This document shows, piece after piece, positions 16,040 through 23,866 of a DNA stretch of 35,706 nucleotides. Location of the stretch: NCBI GenBank assembly GCA_043800975.1, contig JAZDMK010000264.1:1-35706 (forward strand), written 5' to 3'. How positions within the stretch are numbered: position 1 is the first letter of the stretch; each line of letters starts with the position of its first letter. The notes beneath the pieces are model-generated. The model searched no databases and was not told where the DNA came from. It was given only the letters and a program-made list of their open reading frames with translations. Made by a program: the position numbers and the translations under genes. The stretch comes from JAZDMK01 sp043800975. GTDB lineage: Bacteria; Bacteroidota; Bacteroidia; Bacteroidales; JAHJDW01.

Positions 16040-18256
16040 TTAGTCTGTAATGACAGAACCTTTACCCTGTCCCGCTTTTACATTGGGGTCAAGTTTGGGT
16101 GGAGCCTGAATAATTGTTAATTCATCAATCAGGTTTTTTGCGCCTGCCATTTTATCAATTACAAATAATACATAACGAATATCAACACAAATGGTACGCT
16201 GGAAACTGATATCATAATCAATATTTCCGCTCATGGCTTCCCAGTTGCCGTCAAAAGCAATACCGATAAGTTGTCCGTCGCCATTGATAACAGGGCTTCC
16301 CGAGTTACCTCCGGTAATATCATTGTCTGTAATGAAGCAGGTGTTGACGGTTCCTTTTTCTGCATAGCGGCCGTAATCTTTTTTAAGCCAGAGTTCTTTC
16401 AGTTTAGCTGGAACAATAAATTCATCGGAGCTTGGGTTTTCTTTGGCAATCAGACCGTCTAAAGTGGTTACATAATCAAATGTTTTAGAATCTGCGGTAT
16501 AATCAGCAACTTTACCATAGCTAACACGCATGGTTGAATTCGCATCAGGATAGAATTTTCTATCCGGCTGCATTTCGCGCAGACCCTGAACAAAAAGACG
16601 ATCTCCACGATTTATTTTATTTTCAAGCCCACCCATATTATTAGAAATACGAATGTAAACCTGAACCATTCCGATCATTGTCTGGAAAACAAGATCTTTG
16701 TCAAGTGCCTTCACACTGGGCTTTGCCAGAAACGATTTCATTCTTAAAGAATCAACAAAAATCGATTTTTTGAAAGCAGCATTAGAAAATTTTTCAAAAG
16801 ATCCTTTGTATTTTTTCTCAACCGTTGCAAAAATTTCAGGGTGCATATCCTTTGCCACATCATCATAATACATTTTCATCAGCGCGGCAAAAACTTTTTT
16901 GTCGGTTGGCATGTTGTAATTTTTAAAGTACTCCTCTGCTTTGGGTTGGAAGTCCTTTATTTCTCCATCAATTGCATCTTTGTTGCCCGGAGTATTTTTT
17001 AAAACATTATACAGCTGATACATTCCAAACGAGAAATACAAACATTCGGGTCCTTGGAACACGGCTTCATTGAGAAAGTCCATCGCGAGTTCATATTTCT
17101 TCAACTCTTCATATCCGGCAGCAACATCTTTCAATGCAGTTCCATATTTTTCCTGACGCTTCATATCGGCATTCACCCAATTCAGGAATTTATCTTCGAT
17201 GATTCTCTTTTTATCTAATACTTTCCAACGTTTCAGCTGTTCGGTTTGACCGATATAAAATTTCCAGTAGTTCGCCGATTCAGAATATTTGGATGCATAT
17301 TTCAATTTGATAGCAGGATCTTTTTTCATGTCTTCGCGAAGAATATTCAGTTTCATATCGCGAATTTTAACTGTAGCGGGTCCTTTAATGTCCTGTTCAA
17401 GAGAAACACCAAAAGAAGTCATGTAGCGGGTTGTGGTTCCGGGATATCCCATTACCATCGAGAAGTCATCTTTCTTCACACCATTCAGAGAAATCGGAAG
17501 AAAATGTTTGGGTTTGTAAGGCGAATTTGAAGCGCTATAATCAGCAGGCTTGTTATTATCGTCAGCATAAATGCGGAATATACTGAAATCACCGGTATGG
17601 CGCGGCCACATCCAGTTGTCGGTATCGCCACCGTATTTTCCGATGGATGAAGGGGGCGCACCGGCAAGTCTTACATCACGATAGGTTTCGTATACGAAAA
17701 GATAAAACTCATTTCCATCAAAAAAACTTTTTACTTCTGCTTCATAGCCAGTTCCTTTTTCAGCTTCAGCCTGAATTTTTTTCGAGAGGTCACGAATTTT
17801 GGATGAACGTGATGATTCACTCATATCATCTTTCAGTTCCTTCATGATTCTTTCGGTGACATCTTCCATGCGAACTAGGAAAGAAACAGTAAGACCCGGA
17901 ATGGGAAGTTCTTCATTACGGTTCATTGCCCAGAAACCGTTGGTCAGGTAATCGTGCGCAGTTGTACTTTGCGATTGAATAGCATCGTAACCACAATGGT
18001 GATTGGTAAACATCAGACCTTCTTTGGAAACCATTTCTGCTGAACAGAAAAAGCCCATCGACACAATCGCATCTTTCAGGCTGGAATGATTGATACTGTA
18101 TATTTCGTCGGCCGTCAGGTGAAGGCCTTCCTTCTGCATATCAACGTAATTGAGCCGTTCAACTAGCATAGGTAGCCACATTCCTTCATCTGCCCGAAGC
18201 GTTCCAGAAAAGGATAACACCACAGCAGCAAGCAGGGTTAAAATCGTTCTTCTCAT
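16040..18256 (-). CDS. S46 family dipeptidyl peptidase, DPP7-like, 738 aa
   Basis: A periplasmic exopeptidase that removes dipeptides from oligopeptides. The start is set at the ATG at 18256, opening a signal peptide (MRRTILTLLAAVVLSFSG, cut near LRADEG); an ATG at 18268 is possible. Motifs of the chymotrypsin-like triad are His87 in TNHHCG, Asp in RHTGDFSIFRIY (about residue 220) and Ser652 in GGNSGSP. The residue 18 positions after the serine, aligned with Arg673 of P. gingivalis DPP11, is Gly (FDGNWEAMSG). That predicts DPP7-type preference for hydrophobic P1 residues rather than Asp/Glu. Length fits the family (about 710-770). A consensus promoter lies at 18301-18332. It fits a peptide-scavenging lifestyle with the M28 peptidase nearby. 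Confidence 0.93.
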   Translation of the reverse strand: MRRTILTLLAAVVLSFSGTLRADEGMWLPMLVERLNYVDMQKEGLHLTADEIYSINHSSLKDAIVSMGFFCSAEMVSKEGLMFTNHHCGYDAIQSQSTTAHDYLTNGFWAMNRNEELPIPGLTVSFLVRMEDVTERIMKELKDDMSESSRSSKIRDLSKKIQAEAEKGTGYEAEVKSFFDGNEFYLFVYETYRDVRLAGAPPSSIGKYGGDTDNWMWPRHTGDFSIFRIYADDNNKPADYSASNSPYKPKHFLPISLNGVKKDDFSMVMGYPGTTTRYMTSFGVSLEQDIKGPATVKIRDMKLNILREDMKKDPAIKLKYASKYSESANYWKFYIGQTEQLKRWKVLDKKRIIEDKFLNWVNADMKRQEKYGTALKDVAAGYEELKKYELAMDFLNEAVFQGPECLYFSFGMYQLYNVLKNTPGNKDAIDGEIKDFQPKAEEYFKNYNMPTDKKVFAALMKMYYDDVAKDMHPEIFATVEKKYKGSFEKFSNAAFKKSIFVDSLRMKSFLAKPSVKALDKDLVFQTMIGMVQVYIRISNNMGGLENKINRGDRLFVQGLREMQPDRKFYPDANSTMRVSYGKVADYTADSKTFDYVTTLDGLIAKENPSSDEFIVPAKLKELWLKKDYGRYAEKGTVNTCFITDNDITGGNSGSPVINGDGQLIGIAFDGNWEAMSGNIDYDISFQRTICVDIRYVLFVIDKMAGAKNLIDELTIIQAPPKLDPNVKAGQGKGSVITD

Positions 18257-18300
18257 TTCTTTAAACATTAGTTTATAAACAGGATAATTATTTTCTAACG

Positions 18301-18332
18301 CAAACCTACGGGAAAATTTGTTGATAGACAAG
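18301..18332 (-). promoter_or_regulatory. Promoter of the S46 peptidase gene
   Basis: The minus strand reads CTTG (18332-18329), 20 nt, then TAGGTTTG (18308-18301). It lies between gpsA and the peptidase start and argues for the shorter start codon, with a leader of about 40 nt. Confidence 0.6.
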
Positions 18333-18368
18333 ACTACCATACCAAAAAGCCCAAACACTCAACAAACA

Positions 18369-19367
18369 CTAACTTAACTTAGACGAAAGGATGCGAAATT
18401 CAATCATGGGGGCAATTTTCTCATAAAGAACGCCATAAATTGCTTCAGCCACAGGCATGTCCAGTTGTTTTTCCTGAATTATTTCATGAATGCACTTTGC
18501 ACCATAATAGCCTTCTGCAATCATATTCATTTCAAGCTGGGCGCTTTTTACAGAATATCCGTTGCCAAGCATTTGACCAAAGGTTCTGTTTCGGCTGAAT
18601 TGTGAATAAGCCGTTACCATAAGGTCGCCCAGATATATGGATGCAAAAAGATCGGGCTTAACAGGAGAAATCGTTTCAATAAAGCGCCTCATTTCTGAGA
18701 GTGCATTGCTGATCAGAACAGCCACATAATTATCGCCATAACCCAGTCCGCGGGCGATACCTGCAGCAATGGCGTATATGTTTTTTAATACGGTTGCATA
18801 TTCACTTCCGTAAATATCATCCGTTTGTGATGTTCTGATATAACGGCATTCCAGTAATTGGGAAACTTCAATCGCCAGTTGTGGATTTTGCGATGCAATA
18901 GTCAGATAAGTAAGTTTTTCCAGCGCCACTTCTTCTGCGTGAGAAGGGCCGCCAATTACAGCAAAATTTTCGAAAGGAACATTAAACGTACGGTGAAAAT
19001 ATTCTCCGACAATCAGATTCGCGCCGGGAATAATCCCCTTTATCGCAGAGACAATTTTTTTTCCTTTAAAAAAATCAGATGGAAGTGATGAACACACATC
19101 TTCCAGAAAGGCCGATGGTACTGCAAAAAACAGAATATCTGCATTTTTTACAGCGTCTTCAATTTTTTCATGAACATTCAGTTGACCTTTGTCAAATTCA
19201 ACAGCACTCAGGTAAAGCGGATTGTGATAATACGTGCGCAGATTTTCGATTACTTCTACTTCACGTATCCACCAGTGAACTTCCGGAATATTATTCAGGA
19301 GTATCTTTGTAAGAGCAGTGCCCCAGCTACCCGCACCAATAACTGCAATTTTATTTTTGTTCATCAT
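18369..19367 (-). CDS. gpsA: Glycerol-3-phosphate dehydrogenase [NAD(P)+]
   Basis: Reduces dihydroxyacetone phosphate to sn-glycerol-3-phosphate, the backbone of phospholipids, in the cytosol. The N-terminus is a Rossmann fold with IAVIGAGSWGTALTKIL. FAVPSAFLEDV, IVSAIKGI and the IGGPSHAEEV segment match the family, as does the substrate-binding YGSEYATVLKNIYAIAAGIARG region (about residues 188-209, with the conserved lysine). Length (332) is standard. It begins 3 nt after the stop of the M28 peptidase gene, so it is probably translated from the same mRNA although the functions are unrelated. Confidence 0.97.
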   Translation of the reverse strand: MMNKNKIAVIGAGSWGTALTKILLNNIPEVHWWIREVEVIENLRTYYHNPLYLSAVEFDKGQLNVHEKIEDAVKNADILFFAVPSAFLEDVCSSLPSDFFKGKKIVSAIKGIIPGANLIVGEYFHRTFNVPFENFAVIGGPSHAEEVALEKLTYLTIASQNPQLAIEVSQLLECRYIRTSQTDDIYGSEYATVLKNIYAIAAGIARGLGYGDNYVAVLISNALSEMRRFIETISPVKPDLFASIYLGDLMVTAYSQFSRNRTFGQMLGNGYSVKSAQLEMNMIAEGYYGAKCIHEIIQEKQLDMPVAEAIYGVLYEKIAPMIEFRILSSKLS

Positions 19368-19370
19368 TTT

Positions 19371-21041
19371 TTAGAATTCAACATCAAAAGTCATTTCTTT
19401 TGCATCTCTCAGCACCACTACTTTTGTTTTATCACCCTTGCTGAATTTTGTGAGTGCCGACATGTATGCGTTGATATCATTAATATTATAATCGCCCAGT
19501 TTTACGATGATGTCGCCGCCTTTCATTCCAACCTTTTCGGCAATTTTTCCAGCACTCACACCTTCAATACGGAAACCTTTTCCGGTAAATATAAGATCGG
19601 GAACAACACCGAGAGTAACTTTCAGTGATACGCGCTGCGGTCCGGCATCCGTGGTTTTGGTAAAGGTAAGCTTGCCCTCTCCGTCGAGGTTATCAATTAG
19701 TTTTTCGGAAAAAGTTACAACATTGTACATCCCACCGAAGTTTAACAGCTCCACATCATCCGTGGGTTTGTGATAATCAGCATGTGAATTGGTAAAGAGA
19801 TGGATCGCAGGAATCTCACGTAAATAAAAGGATACATGATCGCTGCTGCCCATGCCCGATTCCTGGGACGAAAGTTTTAACCCGCGTGCAGGAATACTTT
19901 CAATTGCTTTTTTCCATGAAGGAGAAGTCCCGGTACCGTAAAGAGCAATTGTCTTTTCAGATTGCGATAAACGTCCGATCATGTCAAAATTTAACATGTA
20001 ATTAATTTTCTTCAGATCAAAAATTCCGCTTTTGATAAAATAATTTGAACCCAGAAATCCCTTTTCTTCACCGGTAAAAGCAACAAATAAATAATTGAAA
20101 GATTTTTTATCAGAGTTCACATAATGTTTTGCAAGTTCAAGCAAGCCCGCAATACCACTGGCATTGTCGTCAGCTCCGTTGTGAACTGCTTTTTTTCCGG
20201 TATACATCGAACCGTCTTCGCCATATCCCAGATGATCATAATGACCGCCCAGCACAACGGTAAATGGTGCATTGTTGTCGATGATTCCAAGTACATTGTA
20301 TCCGGTTTTGTGTACTCTTTTTAACTGTGTAGAGATATTTATTTTCGCAGGATTTTTATCAGTGAGAACCTTTACGAAGTCACCGGTTGCAAAAATCACA
20401 GGAATAGAATAGGGATTCGTTCTTGAATTCAAAAACTTCTGGGGATCATACTGCTTGGGAGCGGTATTGATAAATATAATTCCGGCAGCGCCCTTTTTAA
20501 TGGCGAGTTCAATCTTTGTATTCGGGTCAATAAAATCTTTGTACTTCGAATTTTCTCTTTCTCCATCGGGACCATACATGTCGATCACAAATATTTTTCC
20601 CTGCAAATTATTCATGCCTGAATAATCATCATAGCCCATATTGGGCGCGGTAACACCGAATTTAACGTAAACCGATTCTCCTTTTATGCTTGTATTTCCG
20701 GCATAAGAAAGAGGCCAGAAATCTTTATTTAAAGTACCAGACTTTTCATTTATAAAAAGGAAATTTGAATCACCCACTTTAACGCCATCCACAAAATCGA
20801 GTGATTGCAGATAATCCGGCGTTATCGGCTTTAGTCCGATTTCCTTAAAACGCTTCACGATAAAATGTGCTGCACGCAACTCACCCGGACTGCCGGTTTC
20901 TCTTCCCTCCATTGAATCATGTGAAAGTACTGTCACATCATATCGTAATCGTTTGCATACGTTGACAGAGTCATCTGCATTTTGGGAAAATGCACCAGTT
21001 GCTGCAAACAGCAATACAAAAAGAAAAATATTTTTTTTCAT
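19371..21041 (-). CDS. M28 family zinc aminopeptidase with PA and PDZ domains, 556 aa
   Basis: Signal peptide MKKNIFLFVLLFAATGAFSQ. A protease-associated (PA) domain is inserted at about 125-235. The M28 catalytic core carries the zinc ligands in order: His and Asp in GGHYDHLG, Asp in NGADDNASG, Glu-Glu in FTGEEKGFLGS, Asp in NFDMIGRL and a late His near SSDHVSFYLRE / HKPTDD. A PDZ domain occupies about 465-556 (IEGVSAGKIAEKVGMKGGDI). It is expected to be a periplasmic or surface peptidase trimming peptides from the N-terminus. It lies 10 nt after the nuclease gene and 3 nt before gpsA. Confidence 0.93.
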   Translation of the reverse strand: MKKNIFLFVLLFAATGAFSQNADDSVNVCKRLRYDVTVLSHDSMEGRETGSPGELRAAHFIVKRFKEIGLKPITPDYLQSLDFVDGVKVGDSNFLFINEKSGTLNKDFWPLSYAGNTSIKGESVYVKFGVTAPNMGYDDYSGMNNLQGKIFVIDMYGPDGERENSKYKDFIDPNTKIELAIKKGAAGIIFINTAPKQYDPQKFLNSRTNPYSIPVIFATGDFVKVLTDKNPAKINISTQLKRVHKTGYNVLGIIDNNAPFTVVLGGHYDHLGYGEDGSMYTGKKAVHNGADDNASGIAGLLELAKHYVNSDKKSFNYLFVAFTGEEKGFLGSNYFIKSGIFDLKKINYMLNFDMIGRLSQSEKTIALYGTGTSPSWKKAIESIPARGLKLSSQESGMGSSDHVSFYLREIPAIHLFTNSHADYHKPTDDVELLNFGGMYNVVTFSEKLIDNLDGEGKLTFTKTTDAGPQRVSLKVTLGVVPDLIFTGKGFRIEGVSAGKIAEKVGMKGGDIIVKLGDYNINDINAYMSALTKFSKGDKTKVVVLRDAKEMTFDVEF

Positions 21042-21051
21042 GAAAGAAAAT

Positions 21052-22326
21052 TTATTCAGTTTTTACAACTTTAAGAAGACTTCTGTTTCCCGATTCATAA
21101 CTGACAGAAACAAGATACAGCCCTGGTTTTAATGAATTGACAGGAACAACAATGCGAGCGCTTCCCGACACGGTTTGAGAAATTTCAGACAAGATTCTTC
21201 CTTCGATACTCATCAGCTGGATGTGACATTCCGAATTTATTCCGTTTACATGCACTGCAATTTCGTTGTTGGCAGGATTTTCTACAAAGGCATTCATTGC
21301 ACTGATACCTTTGCTTTCAGCACTCAAGTTTGGGTCGATCAATAATTTTAAATTGACAGGCAAATGGTCAGAATTGTTAAACAAAGCATCAATAACCGCA
21401 GCCGGAGCTGAGTTGTTGGTGCCGTCATTTATTGAAAGGTTAAAATGATTTCCATCCTGACCAATGGTTTTGTATGTTCCAGGGATGTACTTTACTTTAT
21501 CCAAACCATTTTTCACTTTGTTTGAAATTAAAATAAAATCAAATCGATCGTCCATCCCCCCGCTGGCCTTGCATCCGTCAGAAGAACTGTTGGTAGATTG
21601 TGTATGATAATTTTTATAATAAGCGTTGTTGTTCCACATTCCAGCCTGGTTGATCGGATCGTTGAAATTAATATTAACATTTGAGTTTGTGGTAAGGTTT
21701 ATCCAGGCTTGTTCAGAACTGTTATACAAATTAAAATCACCCATCATCAGATTGTTTACTGAGTAGCTATTTGAATTCAGATAACCCATCAGCTGATTTG
21801 TTTCTGCAGCCCTGTCGGAAGCATCTGATGAGGTAGAGCCTGCCTTTAAATGTGCCTGAATAAATGTAACATAAACCGAATCGCCCCAGGCCAAAGAAGG
21901 TTTGTAAAACATTTTGTAAATATTAATGTCGCGCAAGGAAGTGATCACAACATCCTGCCAGACCAGACTGAATTTATTACTGTTGTAAAAAAGAGTGTTC
22001 ACAATATCAGACCCGCCATAGTTGGTGTAGTTAATTTTTTGGTAATAGTTCACGCCACCAATATTCAAAGCATTGTCTAGAAGGTACTGTATATCGTTAG
22101 CCACCGGATGAATTTCGTTGACTGTAAAAATATCAGGCTTCACATAACTTACTATCGTAGAAATATATCCGGTTTTTGTTATATAATTGTTATTTGCAGA
22201 TGTGCAGTATGAATTGTAGGTGCTTCCATAATTTAAAAGATTATACTGCAACACAGAAACTGTATCTTGTGCAAAAAGGCGTCCGGTTGCTGAAAGCAAC
22301 ACAAGACTCAGTAAAAGTTTTTTCAT
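21052..22326 (-). CDS. Secreted endonuclease/exonuclease/phosphatase (EEP) family protein with T9SS sorting domain, 424 aa
   Basis: The start is the ATG at 22326; the codon just before it is TTG. Signal peptide to about residue 20 (FAQ). The EEP fold is shown by VLQYNLLNYG (Asn), VNEIHP (metal-binding Glu), a central HLKAGS, MMGDFNLYN (Asp/Asn) and SDHLPVNLKL (terminal catalytic Asp-His). The C-terminal 80 residues are a T9SS type A domain (FVENPANNEIAVHV, LKPGLYLVSVSYESGNRSLLKVVKTE). It is therefore probably exported across the outer membrane and may degrade extracellular nucleic acid or act as a phosphodiesterase; the substrate is not settled by sequence. It sits in a tight operon between a small lipoprotein and the M28 peptidase. 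Confidence 0.92.
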   Translation of the reverse strand: MKKLLLSLVLLSATGRLFAQDTVSVLQYNLLNYGSTYNSYCTSANNNYITKTGYISTIVSYVKPDIFTVNEIHPVANDIQYLLDNALNIGGVNYYQKINYTNYGGSDIVNTLFYNSNKFSLVWQDVVITSLRDINIYKMFYKPSLAWGDSVYVTFIQAHLKAGSTSSDASDRAAETNQLMGYLNSNSYSVNNLMMGDFNLYNSSEQAWINLTTNSNVNINFNDPINQAGMWNNNAYYKNYHTQSTNSSSDGCKASGGMDDRFDFILISNKVKNGLDKVKYIPGTYKTIGQDGNHFNLSINDGTNNSAPAAVIDALFNNSDHLPVNLKLLIDPNLSAESKGISAMNAFVENPANNEIAVHVNGINSECHIQLMSIEGRILSEISQTVSGSARIVVPVNSLKPGLYLVSVSYESGNRSLLKVVKTE

Positions 22327-22329
22327 CAA

Positions 22330-22551
22330 TTATTTCTTTTTAGGATCTGTCTTCTTTGCAGTAGAAGAATCCGTAGCAGTAAAATTAGAATCTGCAATTT
22401 GTTTGTTTAACTGATCAGCCAGGGCGTCTGAGGTAGAATCAGCTTCCCGTTTTTGCTCTGCTTTTTCCTTATCTCCGGTTGGCGGATTACAGGCAAATGA
22501 AACGGCGATAAGAATCCCGAGTATAAAAATCAGTGCTTTTTTCATTTTCAT
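22330..22551 (-). CDS. Small lipoprotein, 73 aa
   Basis: A hydrophobic signal with lipobox VSFAC (Cys21) is followed by a short, highly charged, Ser/Asp/Lys-rich tail (KEKAEQKREADSTSDALADQ) without a fold that I can name. It ends KKTDPKKK. It begins the run lipoprotein, nuclease, M28 peptidase, gpsA, with 3 nt to the next gene. Start may be the ATG at 22551 or at 22545. Its role is unknown. The coding call rests on the clean lipoprotein signal and on the operon spacing. Confidence 0.75.
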   Translation of the reverse strand: MKMKKALIFILGILIAVSFACNPPTGDKEKAEQKREADSTSDALADQLNKQIADSNFTATDSSTAKKTDPKKK

Positions 22552-22564
22552 ACAGTTTAATTAA

Positions 22565-22572
22565 CAAAGATA
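22565..22572 (-). promoter_or_regulatory. Probable -7 element for the lipoprotein-nuclease-peptidase-gpsA operon
   Basis: The minus strand reads TATCTTTG, a full match to TAnnTTTG, 13 nt before the start codon. No clear -33 element is seen at the expected distance. It is divergent from the sodB promoter. Confidence 0.5.
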
Positions 22573-22627
22573 AGCCTTTTTATAGAAAACGATAAATCAG
22601 CGTTTTTAATATTTAGGCACTCTAACA

Positions 22628-22658
22628 CTTGTTAACATGATTTTTTTTCTTAACTTTG
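22628..22658 (+). promoter_or_regulatory. Promoter of the superoxide dismutase gene
   Basis: CTTG (22628-22631), 19 nt, TAACTTTG (22651-22658): a strong match to the Bacteroidota consensus. The leader to the ATG at 22686 would be about 23 nt. Confidence 0.75.
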
Positions 22659-22685
22659 AATAAAACAATTTAAAAATTTTCAATT

Positions 22686-23261
22686 ATGAATATAGAATTG
22701 CCCGCTCTCCCTTACGATCCTTCGGCGCTTGAGCCCGTGATCACAGCCAACACATTAAGTTTTCACTATGGAAAACATCATCAGGCTTATGTCACTAACC
22801 TGAACAAACTGATTCCCGGAACTGAATTTGAAAATTCTTCTCTGGAAGAAATTATATTAAAATCTTCAGGCGGTATTTTCAATAATGCAGCCCAGATATG
22901 GAACCATACTTTCTACTGGGAATCATTACGCTCACCGTGCGAAGACAATGCTCCTGTCGGAAAAATAGCATCTATGATCAACGATGCTTTTGGATCATTT
23001 GAAGCATTCAAAGAAAAATTTTCAGCTGCAGCGGTTACCCTTTTTGGGTCAGGCTGGGCATGGCTTGTCGTGAAAGACGGGAAGCTGGAAATTGTGCAGG
23101 AAAGCAATGCCGGAAATCCCATGACCAAAGGATTAAAGCCACTCCTCACTTTTGATGTTTGGGAACATGCGTATTATATCGATTACCAGAACCGCCGCCC
23201 TGATTATGTTTCTTCAATATGGAAATTAGTGAACTGGGATAAGGTGGAATCAAGGGTGTAA
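22686..23261 (+). CDS. sodB: Superoxide dismutase, iron type
   Basis: Converts superoxide to oxygen and hydrogen peroxide in the cytosol. The four metal ligands are present: His27 (SFHYGKHH), His74 (WNHTFYW), Asp157 and His161 (FDVWEHAYY). The active-site glutamine lies in NNAAQIWNH (Gln70), the position used by iron enzymes, and the segment corresponding to the MnSOD glutamine is Ala-Gly (NAGNPM). That favours Fe (or cambialistic) rather than strict Mn use. Length (191) is standard. It is monocistronic with its own promoter and no obvious OxyR-type site visible by eye. Confidence 0.96.
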   Translation: MNIELPALPYDPSALEPVITANTLSFHYGKHHQAYVTNLNKLIPGTEFENSSLEEIILKSSGGIFNNAAQIWNHTFYWESLRSPCEDNAPVGKIASMINDAFGSFEAFKEKFSAAAVTLFGSGWAWLVVKDGKLEIVQESNAGNPMTKGLKPLLTFDVWEHAYYIDYQNRRPDYVSSIWKLVNWDKVESRV

Positions 23262-23317
23262 TGGCTTTTTGGTTTTCGAACAAGGAATAATGATTTTCGA
23301 TTTGCGAAGAGAAAAAA

Positions 23318-23833
23318 TTATTCGAAATTTATTCTGATAGGAATAGTATACTTAATTCTAATTGGTTTTCCACATTCTGAGAGAGCCGGTTTCCAGCGGG
23401 GCATATGTCGCACTGCATTAACAATGGAGGAATCAATTTTTGGATTGAGTCCTCTTAGTATTTTCACATATTCAGTTCGGCCGGTCTCTGAAATATCGAA
23501 GCTGCAGTAAGCTGTTCTTCCTCCGGTTTTAATCTGTGGATAGCCAATTTTTTTGTGGATGAAAGCTCCCATAGCATCCTGACCTCCGGGAAATTCCGGC
23601 ATTTTTTCGGGATACCCGCTTTGATACTTTTCAGTTGTATCTGGAATTGGATTTTGGGGTACTATTGCATAGCAAGAGACCTCAGAAAAAATATTGTGAA
23701 CACGTATCCCATTTCGAATTACCTTTTTTCCGGCGATTTTGTTCTCACATGACCCAATAATACTAATCATAAATAGAATAAAGAATCCTGCTTTAAGTTT
23801 CAGAATAGTATTTGTTCTGCGAAGAAAACACAT
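23318..23833 (-). CDS. Lipoprotein with TonB C-terminal domain, 171 aa
   Basis: The N-terminus is a lipoprotein signal (FFILFMISIIGSC, Cys29). After a linker of about 45 residues the C-terminal domain (about 78-171) shows the TonB_C pattern: FPGGQDAMGAFIHKKIGYP, then CSFDISETGRTEYVKILRG and VRHMPRWKPALSECGKPIRI. Classic TonB spans the inner membrane with a signal anchor and a Pro-rich stalk; here both are replaced by a lipid anchor. It may therefore be a periplasmic sensor or adaptor rather than an energy transducer. It lies 33 nt after glmS and may be the last gene of that operon. Confidence 0.85.
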   Translation of the reverse strand: MCFLRRTNTILKLKAGFFILFMISIIGSCENKIAGKKVIRNGIRVHNIFSEVSCYAIVPQNPIPDTTEKYQSGYPEKMPEFPGGQDAMGAFIHKKIGYPQIKTGGRTAYCSFDISETGRTEYVKILRGLNPKIDSSIVNAVRHMPRWKPALSECGKPIRIKYTIPIRINFE

Positions 23834-23866
23834 AAAATAAATTTATAAAAAATCCGCAATCGGCAA

